A stretch of 64,000 bases of DNA from Corella eumyota (lineage: Eukaryota; Chordata; Ascidiacea; Phlebobranchia; Corellidae): NCBI GenBank assembly GCA_963082875.1, contig OY720100.1, positions 7,750,001 through 7,814,000 of the forward strand, in the 5' to 3' direction. Both the position numbers and the translations under genes were made by a program. Each line of letters starts with the position of its first letter. Within the stretch, counting starts at the first letter, position 1. Below the pieces are notes generated by a model. It saw nothing but the letters and a program-made list of their open reading frames with translations. It had not been told where the DNA came from and did not search any database. This document shows positions 32,558 to 46,300 of this stretch, one piece after another.

Positions 32558-35500
32558 ACTAGATTTATTTGATAAATAAAATATGGTTCGAAAATATTTG
32601 ATTATTTTTAACATAAATTTTTATAAATAAAAAAAGATATGCATAAACATTAACTAAGAATATTACAAACCTTTGATTTTTAATAAACAAACAAGCATTT
32701 ATATATATAATACAAACAAAAACTAATATTTAACCCAGTTTTAAGTTGGTGATATTAGGATATAAATTATAGTAAATTTTAAATTCTTAAAATTGATTTT
32801 TATTAAATAAACAAGCATTTGATAAATAAACGAAAATTATTTTTCTAATATGTTTTTTAATTACTTATATTATAAAATACATCATACCAAATTTTTAATG
32901 CCTAATGTCGAACTTTAATTTTTAATGAACAAACCAGCATTTAAATATAAAAAATAAACAAGAATTATTTTTTATTTATTTTCAAATTATAAATATTATA
33001 AGATAAAACCGACCAAAATTTAAAAACCTAATAACAATCTTTAAATTTAAATAAACAAACACCTATTAATTAGTAATTAGTGACAAAAATTAAATTTGTT
33101 TTTGAGTTACTAATACCATGATATACAATTGACAAAAATTTAAAAAATTAATAACAACCTTTAAATTTTAATAAACAAACACCTATTATTAAGTAATTAG
33201 TGATAAAAATTAAAATTTTAATTTATTTTTGAGTTAATAATATCATAATATACAATTGACCATGATTTAAAAAATTAATAACCACTTTTAAATTTTAATA
33301 AACAAACACCTATTAATTAGTAATTAGTGATAATTAAATGTCGTAAATAGGAGTTTTGCGATTCGTTGGAATAATAACAAACATACTAAAAATTTAGAAC
33401 TTTTAGTTTTAAAGAACAAAAGTTATCGTCTTTCAAAATTCTGACTAGAAAGAATAAAAACAATAACTAGATTTATTTGATAAATAAAATATGGTTCGAA
33501 GTTATTTGATTATTTTTATAAATAAAAAAAGATATGCATAAACATTAACTAAGAATATTATATATCTTCAAATAAACAAACAAGCATTTATATATACTAT
33601 ACACACAAAAACTAATATTTAACGCAGTTTTAAGTTGTTTATATCAGGATATAGATTATACCAAATTTTAAATTCCTAAAATTGATTTTTGATTTAAATT
33701 AAATAAACAAGCATTTAAATATGATAAACAATTGAAACTTATTTTTCAAATATGTTTTTCAACTACTTATATTTTAAAATACATCATACCAAATTTTTAA
33801 TGCTTAATATCGGACTTTAACTTTTAATCAACAAACAAGCATTTAAATATAATAAACAAACAAAGATTAATTTTTATTTATTTTCAAGTTATAAATATTA
33901 TAACAAATAACTGATCAAAATTTAAAAACCTAATAACAATTATTAAATTTAAATAAACAAACACCTATTTATTAGTAATTAGTGTCAAAAATTAAAATTT
34001 TAATTTATTTTTGAGTTACTAATATCATGATATACAATTGACAAAAATTTAAAAAATTAACAACAACCTTTAAATTTAAATAAACAAACACTTATTAATT
34101 AGTATTTAGTGATTAAAAATTTAATACAGTTTTAAGTTACTGATATCATGATATACAATTGACCAAGATTTAAAAAATAAATAACAAACTTTAAATTTTA
34201 ATTAATAAACACTTATTAATTAGTAATTAGTGATAATTAAATGTTGTTAATAGGAGAATGAAAACATAATCTGATAATAAACAACATACTAAAATTTCAG
34301 ATTTTTAAATTCTAAGGAACTAAAGATATCTTCTTTCAAAATTGGGAATAAAAAGAATAAAAATAATAATAATAATAAGTATAATGACAATAACAATATG
34401 TTTCGAAATCTAAGATTTCGAACCATAATAAACAAGCATTTACATATATAATAAATAAACAAAAATTATTTTTTAAATATGTTTTTTAACTACTTATATT
34501 ATAAAATACATTATATCAAATTTTAAATACTTAATGTCGAACTTCAATTTTAAATAAACAAACAATAATTTAAATATAATAAACAAACAAAAATTAAATT
34601 TTTTATCTATTTTTGAGATACTGCTATCATGATATACAATAGACCGAGATTTAAATAAGCAATAACAATCTTTAAATTTTAATAAATAAACATCTATTAA
34701 CAAGTAATTAGTGATAAAAATAAAAATTTTAATTCATTTTTGAGTTACTATTATCATGATATACAAATGGCCAAGATTTAAAAAATAAATAACAATCTTT
34801 AAATTTTAATAAATAAACACCTATTAATTAGTAATTAGTGATAAAAATCAAAATTTTAATTCATTTTTGAGTTACTAATATCATGATATACAAATGGCCA
34901 AGATTTAAAAAAATAAATAACAAACTTTAAATTTTAATAAGTAAACTCCTATTAATTAGTAATTAGTGAAAAAAATTAAAATTTTAATTCATTTTTGAGT
35001 TACTAAAATCATGATATACAATTGACAAAGATTTGAAAAATTAATAACAACCTTTAAATTTTATTAAATAAACACTTATTAATTAGTAATTAGTGTTAAT
35101 AAATGTTGTAAATAGGAGAATGAAAACATAATCTGATAATAAACAACATACTAAAATTTCAGATTTTTAAGTTCTAAGGAACTAAAGATATCTTCTTTCA
35201 AAATTAGGACTAGAAAGAATAAAAATAATAATAATAATAATAAGTATAATGACAATAACAATATGTTTCGAAATCTAAGATTTCGAACCATAATAATAAC
35301 TAGATTTATTTGATAAATAAAATATGGTTCGAAGTTATTTGATTATTTTTAACATAAATTTCTATAAATAAATAAAGATATGCATAAACATTAACTAAGA
35401 ATATTACATATCTTCGAATAAACAAACAAGCATTTATATATACTATACACACAAAAACTAATATTTAACGCAGTTTCAAGTTGTTTATATCAGGATATAG

Positions 35501-38500
35501 ATTATACCAAATTTTAAATTCCTAAAATTGATTTTTGATTTAAATTAAATAAACAAGCATTTAAATATGATAAACAATTGAAACTTATTTTTCAAATATG
35601 TTTTTTAACTACTTATATTTTAAAATACATCATACCAAATTTTTAATGCTTAATATCGGACTTAAACTTTTAATCAACAAACAAGCATTTAAATATAACA
35701 AACAAACAAGAATTAATTTTTATTTTATTTTCAAGTTATAAATATTTAAAAAAAAAACCTAATAACAATCATTAAATTTAAATAAACAAACACCTATTTA
35801 TTAGTAATTAGTGTCAAAAATTAAAATTTTAATTTATTTTTGAGTTACTAATATCATAATATACAACTGACAAAAATTTAAAAAATTAACAACAACCTTT
35901 AAATTTAAATAAACAAACACTTATTAATTAGTATTTAGTGATTAAAAATTAAAATTTTAATTTAGTTTTGAGTTACTAATATCATGATATACAATTGACC
36001 AAGATTTGAAAAATTAATAACAACCTTTAAATTTTAATAAAGAAACACCCTTTAATTAGTAATTATTGATAAAAATTAAAATTTTAATTCCTTTTTGAGT
36101 TACTGATATCATGATATACAATTGACCAAGATTTGAAAAATTAGTAACAACCTTTAAATTTTAATAAAGAAACACCCTTTAATTAGTAATTATTGATAAA
36201 AATTAAAATTTTAATTCCTTTTTGAGTTACTGATATCATGATATACAATTGACCAAGATTTAAAAAATAAATAACAAACTTTAAATTTTAATAAATAAAC
36301 ACTTATTAATTAGCAATTAGTGATAATTAAATGTTGTAAATAGGAGAATGAAAACATAATCTGATAATAAACAACATACTAAAATTTCAGATTTTTAAAT
36401 TCTAAGGAACTAAAGATATCTTCTTTCAAAATTGGGACTAGAAAGAATAAAAATAATAACTAGATTTATTTGATAAATAAAAGATGGTTCGAAATTATTT
36501 GATTATGTTTAGCATAAATTTTTTTAAATAAAAAAATATGCTTACACCTTAACTAAGAATTTTACATATCTTTGATTTTTAATAAACAAACAAGCATTTA
36601 TATATATTATACAAATAAAATTAATTTTTTAACCCAGTTCTATGTTGTTAATATCAAGATATACATTTTACTAAATTTTAAATTCCCAAAATTGATTTTT
36701 GATTTTTAATAAATAAACAAGCATTTAAATAAAATAAACAACCAAAAATTATTTTTTAAACATGTATTTAATTACAAATATTATAAAATACATTATATTA
36801 AATTTTAAATGCCTAATATCAAACTTTTATTTTTAATGAACAAACAAGAATTTAAATATAATAAACAAACAAAAATTAAATTTTTAATCCATTTTCGAGT
36901 TATTAATATTATGATATATAATTGACCAAAATTTGAAAACTTAATAACGATCTCTAAATTTTAATAAACAAACACTTATTAATTATTAATTAATAATACT
37001 TAAATTATCAAAATAGGAGGATTGAAACACAATATGATAATAAACAACATACTAAAATTTTAAAATTTATATACACAAAATCAAAAGTTATTCGATTTCA
37101 AAATTCGGATTAGTAAGAATAAAAATAATAATAAATATACGGACAATAACAATATGTTTCGAAATCTAAGATTTCGAACCATAATAAAAATAATAACTAG
37201 ATTTATTTGATAAATAAAATGTGGTTCGAAATTATTTGATTATTTTTAACATAAAATTTTATAAATAAAAAATATATGCATAAACATTAACTAAGAATAT
37301 TACATAACTTTGATTTTTAATTAACAAACCAGCATTTAATATAACAAACAAACAAGAATTATTTTTTAATTATCTTCAAATTATAAATATAATAAGATAT
37401 AACCGACCAAAATTTAAAAACCTAATATCAATCTTTAAATTTTAATAAACAAACACCTATTAATTAGTAATTAGTGATAAAAATTAAAATTTTAATTCGT
37501 TTTTGAGTTACTAATATCATGATATACAATTGACCAAAATTTAAAAAGTTAATAACAACCTTTAAATTATTATAAATAAACACCTATTAATTAGTAATTA
37601 GTGATAAAAATTAAAATTTTAATTCATTTTTGAGTTACCAATACCATGATATACAATTGACCAAGATTTAAAAAATTAATAACAACCTTTAAATTTTAAT
37701 AAATAAACACTTATTAATTAGTAATTAGTGATAATTAAATGTTGTAAATAGGAGAATGAAAACATAATCTGATAATAAACAACATACTAAAATTTCAAAT
37801 TTTTAAATTCTAAGGAACTAAAGATATCTTCTTTCAAAATTGGGACTAGAAAGAATAAAAATAATAATAATAAGTATAATGACAATAACAATATGTTTTG
37901 AAATCTAAGATTTCGAACCATAATAATAATAATAATAATAATAACTAGATTTATTTGATAAATAAAATATGGTTCGAAATTATTTGACTATTTTTAACAT
38001 AAAATTTTATAAATAAAAAAGATATGCATAAACATTAACTAAGAATATTACATAACTTTAATTTTTAATTAACAAACCAGCATTTAATATAACAAACAAA
38101 CAAGAATTATTTTTTAATTATCTTCAAGTTATAAATATAATAAGATATAATCGACCAAAATTTAAAAACCTAATATCAATCTTTAAATTTGAATAAACAA
38201 ACACCCATTAATTAGTGATGAAAATTTTAATTTTAATTCATTTTTGAGTTACTAATATCATGATATACAATTGACCAAGATTTAAAAAGTTAATAACAAC
38301 CCTTAAATTTTAATAAACAAACACCTATTAATTAGTAATTAGTGATAAAAATTAAAATTTTAATTCGTTTTTGAGTTACTAATATCATGATATACAATTG
38401 ACCAAAATTTAAAAAGTTAATAACAACCTTTAAATTATAATAAATAAACACCTATTAATTAGTAATTAGTGATAAAAATTAAAATTTTAATTCATTTTTG

Positions 38501-38735
38501 AGTTACCAATATCATGATATACAATTGACCAAGATTTAAAAAATTAATAACAACCTTTAAATTTTAATAAATAAACACTTATAAATTAGTAATTAGTGAT
38601 AATTAAATGTTGTAAATAGGAGAATGAAAACATAATCTGATAATAAACAACACACTAAAATTTCAGATTTTTAAATTCTAAGGAACTAAAGATATCTTCT
38701 TTCAAAATTGGGACTAGAAAGAATAAAAATAATAA

Positions 38736-38766
<31 letters not shown>

Positions 38767-39599
38767 AAGTATAATGACAATAACAATATGTTTTGAAATC
38801 TAAGATTTCGAACCATAATAATAATAATAATAAGTATAATGACAATAACAATATGTTTCGAAATCTAAGATTTCGAACCATAATAATAACTAGATTTATT
38901 TGATAAATAAAATATGGTTCGAAATTATTTGATTATGTTTAGCATAAATTTTTATTAATAAAAAAAAAGATGCATACACCTTAACTAAGAATAGTACATA
39001 TCTTTGATTTTTAATGAACAAACAAGCATTTAAATATATTATACAAATAAAATTAATTTTTCAACCCAGTTTTATGTTGTTAATATCAGGATATACATTA
39101 TACTAAATTTTAAATACCTAAAATTGATTTTTGATTTTTAATAAATAAACAAGCATTTAAATAAAATAAACAACTAAAAATTATTTTTTAAACATGCATT
39201 TTAATTACAAATATTATAAAATACATTTTATTAAATTTTAAATGCCTATTATCAAACTTTTATTTTTAATAAACGAACAAGAATTTAAATACAATAAACA
39301 AACAAAAATTAAATTTTTAATCCATTTTCGAGTTATTAATATTATGATATATAACTGACCAAAATTTGAAAACTTAATAACGATCTCTAAATTTTAATAA
39401 ACAAACACCTATTAATTACTAATTAATAATATTTAAATTATCAAAATAGGAAGATTGAAACACAATATGATAATAAACAACATACTAAAATTTTAAAAAT
39501 TTATATACACAAAATCAAAAGTTATTCGATTTCAAAATTCGGATTAGTAAGAATAAAAATACGGACAATAACAATATGTTTTGAAATCTAAGATTTTTG
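32558..39599. repeat. AT-rich higher-order tandem repeat
   Basis: Large units starting ACTAGATTTATTTGATAAAT begin at 32558, 33466, 35299, 36459, 37196, 37944 and 38889 (spacing about 740-1830). Inside each are subrepeats of about 120-140 bases built from AACACCTATTAATTAGTAAT, TTTTTGAGTTACTAATATC, ATGATATACAATTGACCAAG and AACAACCTTTAAATTTTAAT. Units close with TAATGACAATAACAATATG and a palindrome, TTTCGAAATCTAAGATTTCG. One exact subunit duplication lies at about 36005-36240. Nothing codes here. Confidence 0.93.
34397..34427. repeat. Boundary palindrome of the AT-rich units
   Basis: TTTCGAAATCTAAGATTTCG is an inverted repeat of nine-base arms around a two-base centre, flanked by ATATG and AACCATA. 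The same palindrome recurs near 35264, 37156, 37897, 38790 and 38850, each time at a unit junction, and a broken form ends the block near 39581. Confidence 0.85.
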
Positions 39600-39644
39600 A
39601 TTGGACCTGTTAAGTTCTATCAGAACAATTATTTTTCGATTTAA
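39600..39644 (-). repeat. Inverted scrap of the 312-bp satellite
   Basis: ATTGGACCTGTTAAGTTCTA followed by CAGAACAATTATTTTTCGAT is a diverged reverse complement of the satellite monomer's junction (ATCGAAAAATAATTGTTGTG then TTAGAACCGCACAGGTCCAA). It closes the right edge of the whole repeat region in the opposite orientation to the main array. Confidence 0.8.
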
Positions 39645-40302
39645 GGTTTATTATATTCGCAATGATTCAATTACACTTATTTAAAAGTACATTAGTTGTA
39701 ACTTGACACGTTTTAATGATCTAAAAATACTTATTAGGGCTCTAATGACAACAGAGGGAATCAAATATTTTTTTTTACTAATTTTAGGTGAAAACGTGGT
39801 TTTTATTGTTATTGTTTAAATCCGTTTGTTTTGGCGACATAGATAAACGTTGCAACTTTCGTTTATTCGTTAGGTTGGTGCACATCTGTTAAAATTATAC
39901 AAAAATTCAAATTTACCAATATTAAATTTTTGTGAATTAAACAAAAAATTGCAATTCAACTTCTCTTAAAAAGTTCTTCCAAAAAAAGTAAAATATTCAT
40001 TTTTATATTTTTAAAAATGCCAAAATACAGAACTATTTTCAATATCCAAAATAACTTAGAACAACCTTTTACAATAATAATAAATACAATTTTTTAAAAC
40101 TTTTTATTGTAAATTCAATAAAATATTTTGGGCTAAGATAGTACAAAATTGAAAAACTACCAACTAAACTAAGAATATAAATTAGCCAGATTTTGTAAAA
40201 AAATCAAGTAATGAATAAAAGATAACTCAACTTTGTATATAGAATTTCAATTAAAAAATAGCATAAAAGACACTTAGATCTACTCTAACTACTTAAAAAA
40301 AA
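39645..40302. other. 3' flank of TUBGCP6
   Basis: AT-rich sequence between the repeat block and the TUBGCP6 stop codon. It holds a minus-strand AATAAA at 40103-40108 and nothing else recognisable. Confidence 0.4.
40103..40108 (-). promoter_or_regulatory. Poly(A) signal of TUBGCP6
   Basis: AATAAA on the minus strand, about 195 bases past the TUBGCP6 stop codon at 40303-40305. Confidence 0.5.
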
Positions 40303-43300
40303 TTATTTGTTGAATGTTTGGTTTTTGGTTGATAACTTGTAGTAATTGTTAAAATTAAGTCGAACTAGAAAGTCCTCAAGATGAGGTTGGTAACCTTTTT
40401 CGACAAGTTTCGACACAACTGTAAAATATTGTATTCAGATTAAATATAACCTACTCTATAATTACATTTTTCTATTTTAAATTTTTTTTTAATATGGGCA
40501 TTAACAAAGGTATTACTAAAAATAGTTAATTACATTTTCTATATATATATATTTTTTTTTTAAATATTTAGACCCTGTTAATTAAGGTATGGTTAAAGCC
40601 CACTATATTTATGTGAAAACTAAACAAAAAAGTTTAAAAATGTTACAAAATAAATTACCTCTGTATAAAAAGCTAGAAAACCTCACAAACTCCTGATAAG
40701 TTCTTTGTAATTTATCAAAGTTACTTGAAGCAGGAGTTGATAACTGTGTCCGAAATCTTAAAATGCATTTCAGAACATCACATATAACATTCATGATACT
40801 TTGTGCTTTTGGTGTCAGCAAACACCTAAAAAGAAATTTTAAAGTTTTAGACATAATAAATTAAATAATGCCTTACAGGCATATTTAAATTATGTTACAA
40901 AAATAATTTAATAACCAAAAATTGGTAAAAAAATTTATTAAAAGAAATTGTTTTCCAACCTCAGAACACATTTGTTGATGTATTCAGCATGTTTTAAATG
41001 GAGATCATCTAAAGTAAATACTTTAGTGCGTAAAGTTTCATTAAATTCTTGCCAGCACACATGCAACACCTAAATTTACAGCAATGTTCATATTTTGTGC
41101 CAAAATATTTAAAAAACAAAAGTCCTGAAAAAAAATTTTACTTCTCAAAAAAAAATTTTCAAACAGTACATTTCTAACCAAAATATATAAAAACAATTCA
41201 TTGACTGTTTATAAAAAAATTTTAAAAAAGTTTTACATAATTAAAAAAAAACTTTTATTTTACCTGTGTTGAGACATAACCCTGCATAACTCGAACAAAA
41301 TTATGCATCTCATGTCGAAAAAGTTGAAGTTTTTTAGTTTGGGAAGGTGGCATTTCACTAATGTTAGATATTCCTTTTCCTTTTAATGAAATTAATTTTA
41401 TTAAACTTAAAGATAAACAAACCATAACTCAATTTAAAATAAATATTTTCTACAGAAAAAAATTATGTTAGTTTTGTTTGTATGTTTAGAAGGTCTTTAC
41501 AGTCTTAATTAACATAAAATAATTTTTAATGTAGAAACTCAGTTTTAGACCAGCCTATGCAACTTTAAAACAGTTTCAATATTCTAAAAAAAAATCAGTT
41601 TAAAAAGAAATTCTTTAATGTGATATACTCACCTATTCTAGTTAGCCTTGCTCTTATATCATGTAAGGCCCAAACTACATGCTTTAATTGCAATAAAAAA
41701 GCAAGTACATGATTGTATTTTGTATGGCAACTTTCAGTCAGAATAATGTTGCATGGGTAATCAACATGATATTTTAGTTCAATGCAGTTTAAAACATACA
41801 AGTCTAAAAATTACAAAAAAATTAAAAATTAAAAAAAAGGAAAAAAATTTAATTAAAAAAGAGTATTTTTTTATTTAAAAACTAATATAAGTATTTCAGT
41901 TTATACACCATTGTAATATGTGTTTTTTTACATAAAATTTATAATCTTTAAAACTAAATAAAAACATTTACGAACCGCTGGGGCTGAAAGCTGGTGGAAG
42001 ATGTTTTACAGAAATTGTTAAGTTTGATGAATAATTTGAATCACATTGCCCTGATGATTGAATAGCTCGTGATACAATTGAATCTAACGACATTGGATTT
42101 AAAACTTCATTTGGTTTACATCCACCATGTATCTAAAACAAAAAAATTTTACAAAACTATTTTTTTTTTATATTGGTAATACGAAATAAGACACAAATCT
42201 ATGCATTGAATAAAAAACAACCACAAAAAAATAGGATTTCAAACCTATCAAATTTTATTTCAAACTATATTAATTAATTAACGGTTAACAATTAAGTGTA
42301 TAATAGTAATTTTTGACCTACAAAGCTTATACAAAAATAATTGTTTCGATGTTGGACGTAAATACCTATATATTTGTATAGTTAGATATAGCCAAGGGTA
42401 AAATATTAATTTACATATAAACCACAACTAGTTAAAAGTAGATCAATATTATTTACCATTTCGAAAAGACTGTTGCTTAGAGTTTGTGCAAATTCTCCAT
42501 CCTCAAATAAAAGAAAATGTCGCAACATTTCAAAGTGGCGAGGTAACTGAATATCCACCATAAAGTAGTTGATAATACAACTACAAAAAAATTAAAGTTA
42601 AAATTAAAAAACAAATTTAACATTAATTGCAAATAAATATCTATTTTATTCAAAAAACTTTATCATTTTTCTTAAAAGTCCTGCTTACCGGTTTACAAGA
42701 GCAGCTTGAGCTCTGATTGGTCGAATAACACAATTTCGCAGCAAAATCGGTAGAGCATGAAGGTCAATAGCAACAAGGTCATCGTGTTCAAGATTAGTTT
42801 CAAGTTCATTTTCATTTTCCATTATAACATCTTCTGTTACTGATTTATATAAATTGATTGGCTCATCTAAAACACCTGTCAACAACAATTTGCAAAAAGT
42901 TATATTTGGTTAAAGCTATTTTTTATTATAAGGCCAAGGTTAAGAATTTTAAATGTTCTATATACTTCACTTTTAGTAGATGTATTAAATATCTGAGTAA
43001 AAAAACAACAATTTAATAGCTTGAAATTATTTTTTAAACAAAATGCTGATTTATTTAAATATTAAAAAAAATTAAAAAGAAAACTATTACTGCCTTGAAA
43101 TTTAATCAATTTTGTAATTAAATTACCTCTTGTTGATTTTAAACTGTAATTTATATCTTGTATATAATTATGATAATCATCATTTTCTAACAACTCAATT
43201 TCAAATTTCTTCATTTCAAGTTCTTGACAATCTTTGTATAAAAATTTATCTAAAAAAACGGTATAAATTCTTTTAACAGTATCATTTTTTATTTAACAAA

Positions 43301-46300
43301 GTTATACTACATAGAGTTTGATATTATTATGCAAAAACCTGTGGTTTTCAAAAGACTCTAACAGTAATATAGTGCACAGAATTTCTAACTTTTTTATTTA
43401 ATTTAAATATCAGATTTACCCTTGGAAGGTGGATACATCAAAAGTTGGATGGAAGAATGTGAAGGATGAGATGTAACTTCTTTTTTCAATTCTTCAGAAA
43501 TGTAATTAATTTTCGGTTTCTAAAAAACATATTAAATATATTTTATTAGTTAAACTGGGCTAATAACAGGTCAAAACAAAAAAATAACATAATATAAATG
43601 TTTTAAAATTTTTTTAAAGTTAGATATTTTTAAAACTGAAATTAAGAATTTGATAAATATAGTTACATTCTAAATACTAAAAATTTTGAAACTAATGTTT
43701 ACCTCAAGTTTTTCAGGCATATTTGTGTACATTAAATCTTGTATTGTGGAATCACTTGTATGTGGTAGTAAGTTGATGTTGGTAACTTTATGTAGGGGTA
43801 AGGCTAAAACAAATAACATGTTAAAAACAAAAATAATATTAAAAAGCAATACCAAAACCTCTGCTCTAAATTTGTAAATATTTTTAGAATTGACAAGCTC
43901 AAATAAAAAATATTTTTTAATTAAAAAAAATAATTTTGTAATACCTTTAGCTTTCATACTTTCTTGCTTAGTGTAGATGGCATCTTCAGATGACACTTTT
44001 AAAATTGGACTTTTTGTAGATAATTCTGGTACTTTTTCAACATTGTTGTCCATGTTAATTAACTCTTTAGTTTCAATGTTATCAGATGATTTAAGAATTT
44101 TTAAACTTTCGTTGTCAGTTTTGTTTTCATAAACATGATCAAATATAGTAGATTGCGAAACATGTTTGTCACCAACTGATTTTGTGCTTGCACGTTTTAT
44201 TTCAATTTCATTTGACTGTTTAGAAGCATGTGGTTGACTTTCATCAATCTGTATAACTTTTTGTGGTACTTCTGTAGTCTGCTGGGATATGTGAGGTCCG
44301 TCTTTTGGAAACTGCCAATAACTGGGCTCAACCGGTTTAGACTGGTCAGACACATGATTCTGACAAGTTTGAACATGCTTGATCACTTTAGGTTTTTCAA
44401 CAGACTGGTCAGATACATGAGGCGGGCCAGGTGTATGTTTTGTAACTGAAATATCATCAGGTTGTGATTGGTCAGATACGTGTGACTTGCTACTTAAAGA
44501 AATGGTTGATTTCTGTTCGGGTTGTTGTATAGTTTGATCAGAAACATGGGGTTTGGGTAATTCTGAAGATTTCTGGCTAGTGGTTGTCATTTTTTCATGT
44601 GGAAGATTTGAGATAGTTTCTTGTGACACATGTTGAACTTTTTTTGCTTCCTCAGATTCAATTAATTTTAACACATCATCTACCCCAGATGATTTTAAGT
44701 CATTATCTTTGTTTTCTTCAGTTTTAGGCAAAATAATCGGATGAGTAAAATCTAACAACATTTTATCAAAATTTGATTCTAGTGGTTGGTCATCAGGATC
44801 TTTAATAAAACATGGTTTGATTTTAGTATCAGAATCATCTTCAGGTAAAAAAATCTGTAAAAATTTATATTTTATAAAAAATTATATAATAAAAATATGT
44901 ATATATAATGGGGTTAGAGGCAGACAGAAAACTTTTAAAAACAGTAAAAATATTAAAAATGTAAAAAAAAAATGTAAAATTAAAAATGACATTTCAAATT
45001 CTAAAAGGCCATGAAATAAAAATATTTACCTGGTTGTGATTAGTTTGCAAAAATCGAATTCTTTTTTCATTTAACTTTTGTCTTTTAACAAACCAGTCAG
45101 CTTTTATTTTTCTATCTTCTGCTTCTTGAGTTAACTTCTGGTAATGTGATATCATTTCTTGCCTAAAATTTATTTTAAAGTAGTAACTGATTTAAAATGT
45201 TTAAATTTTTAAGCGAATTTTAAAAAAATATTATATTTGTTTAGACTATTTATCTGTAAATTTTGCAAATTAATACGATTTACTTTTGTTTTATTGGTAA
45301 TTCTTTAGAAAAAAATACCATGATTGGATTTTTTAAATTTACACCAAAACTTACTTTGCTTCTTGCAATAATTCTTGTTCTTTTTCCGCTTTTCTTTTTT
45401 CAATTTCCAACAATTTTTCTTGTCTAATTCGATCTTCCTCCTTTTCTTGTTGTTGGTGTAATTTTTTCCTAGAAATAATATTTAAAATAATTCTTAACAG
45501 CAAAAATATTTAAATTTTAAATAATATTGATTTTTTTACACACTGTAAAGCAACTGAAAAAATGTTAAATATAAAATTTTAGTTTTATGTGTATACAATT
45601 ATAAAAACATAATTGTTAACTGTACAAACATATTAAATTAAAAAAGTATTATCTATCGAACCTTTCTATATCATCTAAAGCTTGTTTTTGTAACCGCTTT
45701 AATTCGGTTTCTTTTATTTTTCTGATTTCAGTTTTGATTCTCATATCTTCATCCTGTGCTTCTTTTAGTTGTTCTTCAAACAATTTTCTTGCATTTTGAG
45801 CAAGTTTTCTCTTTTTTTCAACTACTTCTTCTTCCTATATAAAACATAAAAACAAATTAAATACAAAGATTATGTCATTACAGGTAAAAAAAAATTATAA
45901 ATTTAATTTTTAAACAATAAAGTGGCCACCATTAAAAAATAAAGCAAGTAAATAAATTAGTTAATTAAAATTTAACAATTAGTTATTTTAAAACTATTGT
46001 TAAAAACTTTTTATTGAAAAATTCATTTTTATTTTTTACTTTAATTTCCCAGTTAGTTGTTCTAGTATTTTCCAACTCCAACATTGATGTCTCAAAATAT
46101 TTCCACATGCTGGAAAGTTTTTTCATTTGTGATTTTGAAAAAGTGAGTAGAAGTTCAGGCACCTCTGTCACCCCAGTACATAAGAAATGCTAACAAAAAA
46201 TCAAATAAAAAAGATGGTTTTAAAAAAAAAGAATAAATGTTTAAAAATAATTAAACTACTAAACAAGTTAGCTTTTAACTTAAACAACTTTCAGTTTGAT

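Noticed and set aside
44228-44449. Plus-strand frame within the TUBGCP6 repeat exon
   Set aside because: It is antisense to a 910-base coding exon whose product matches GCP6.
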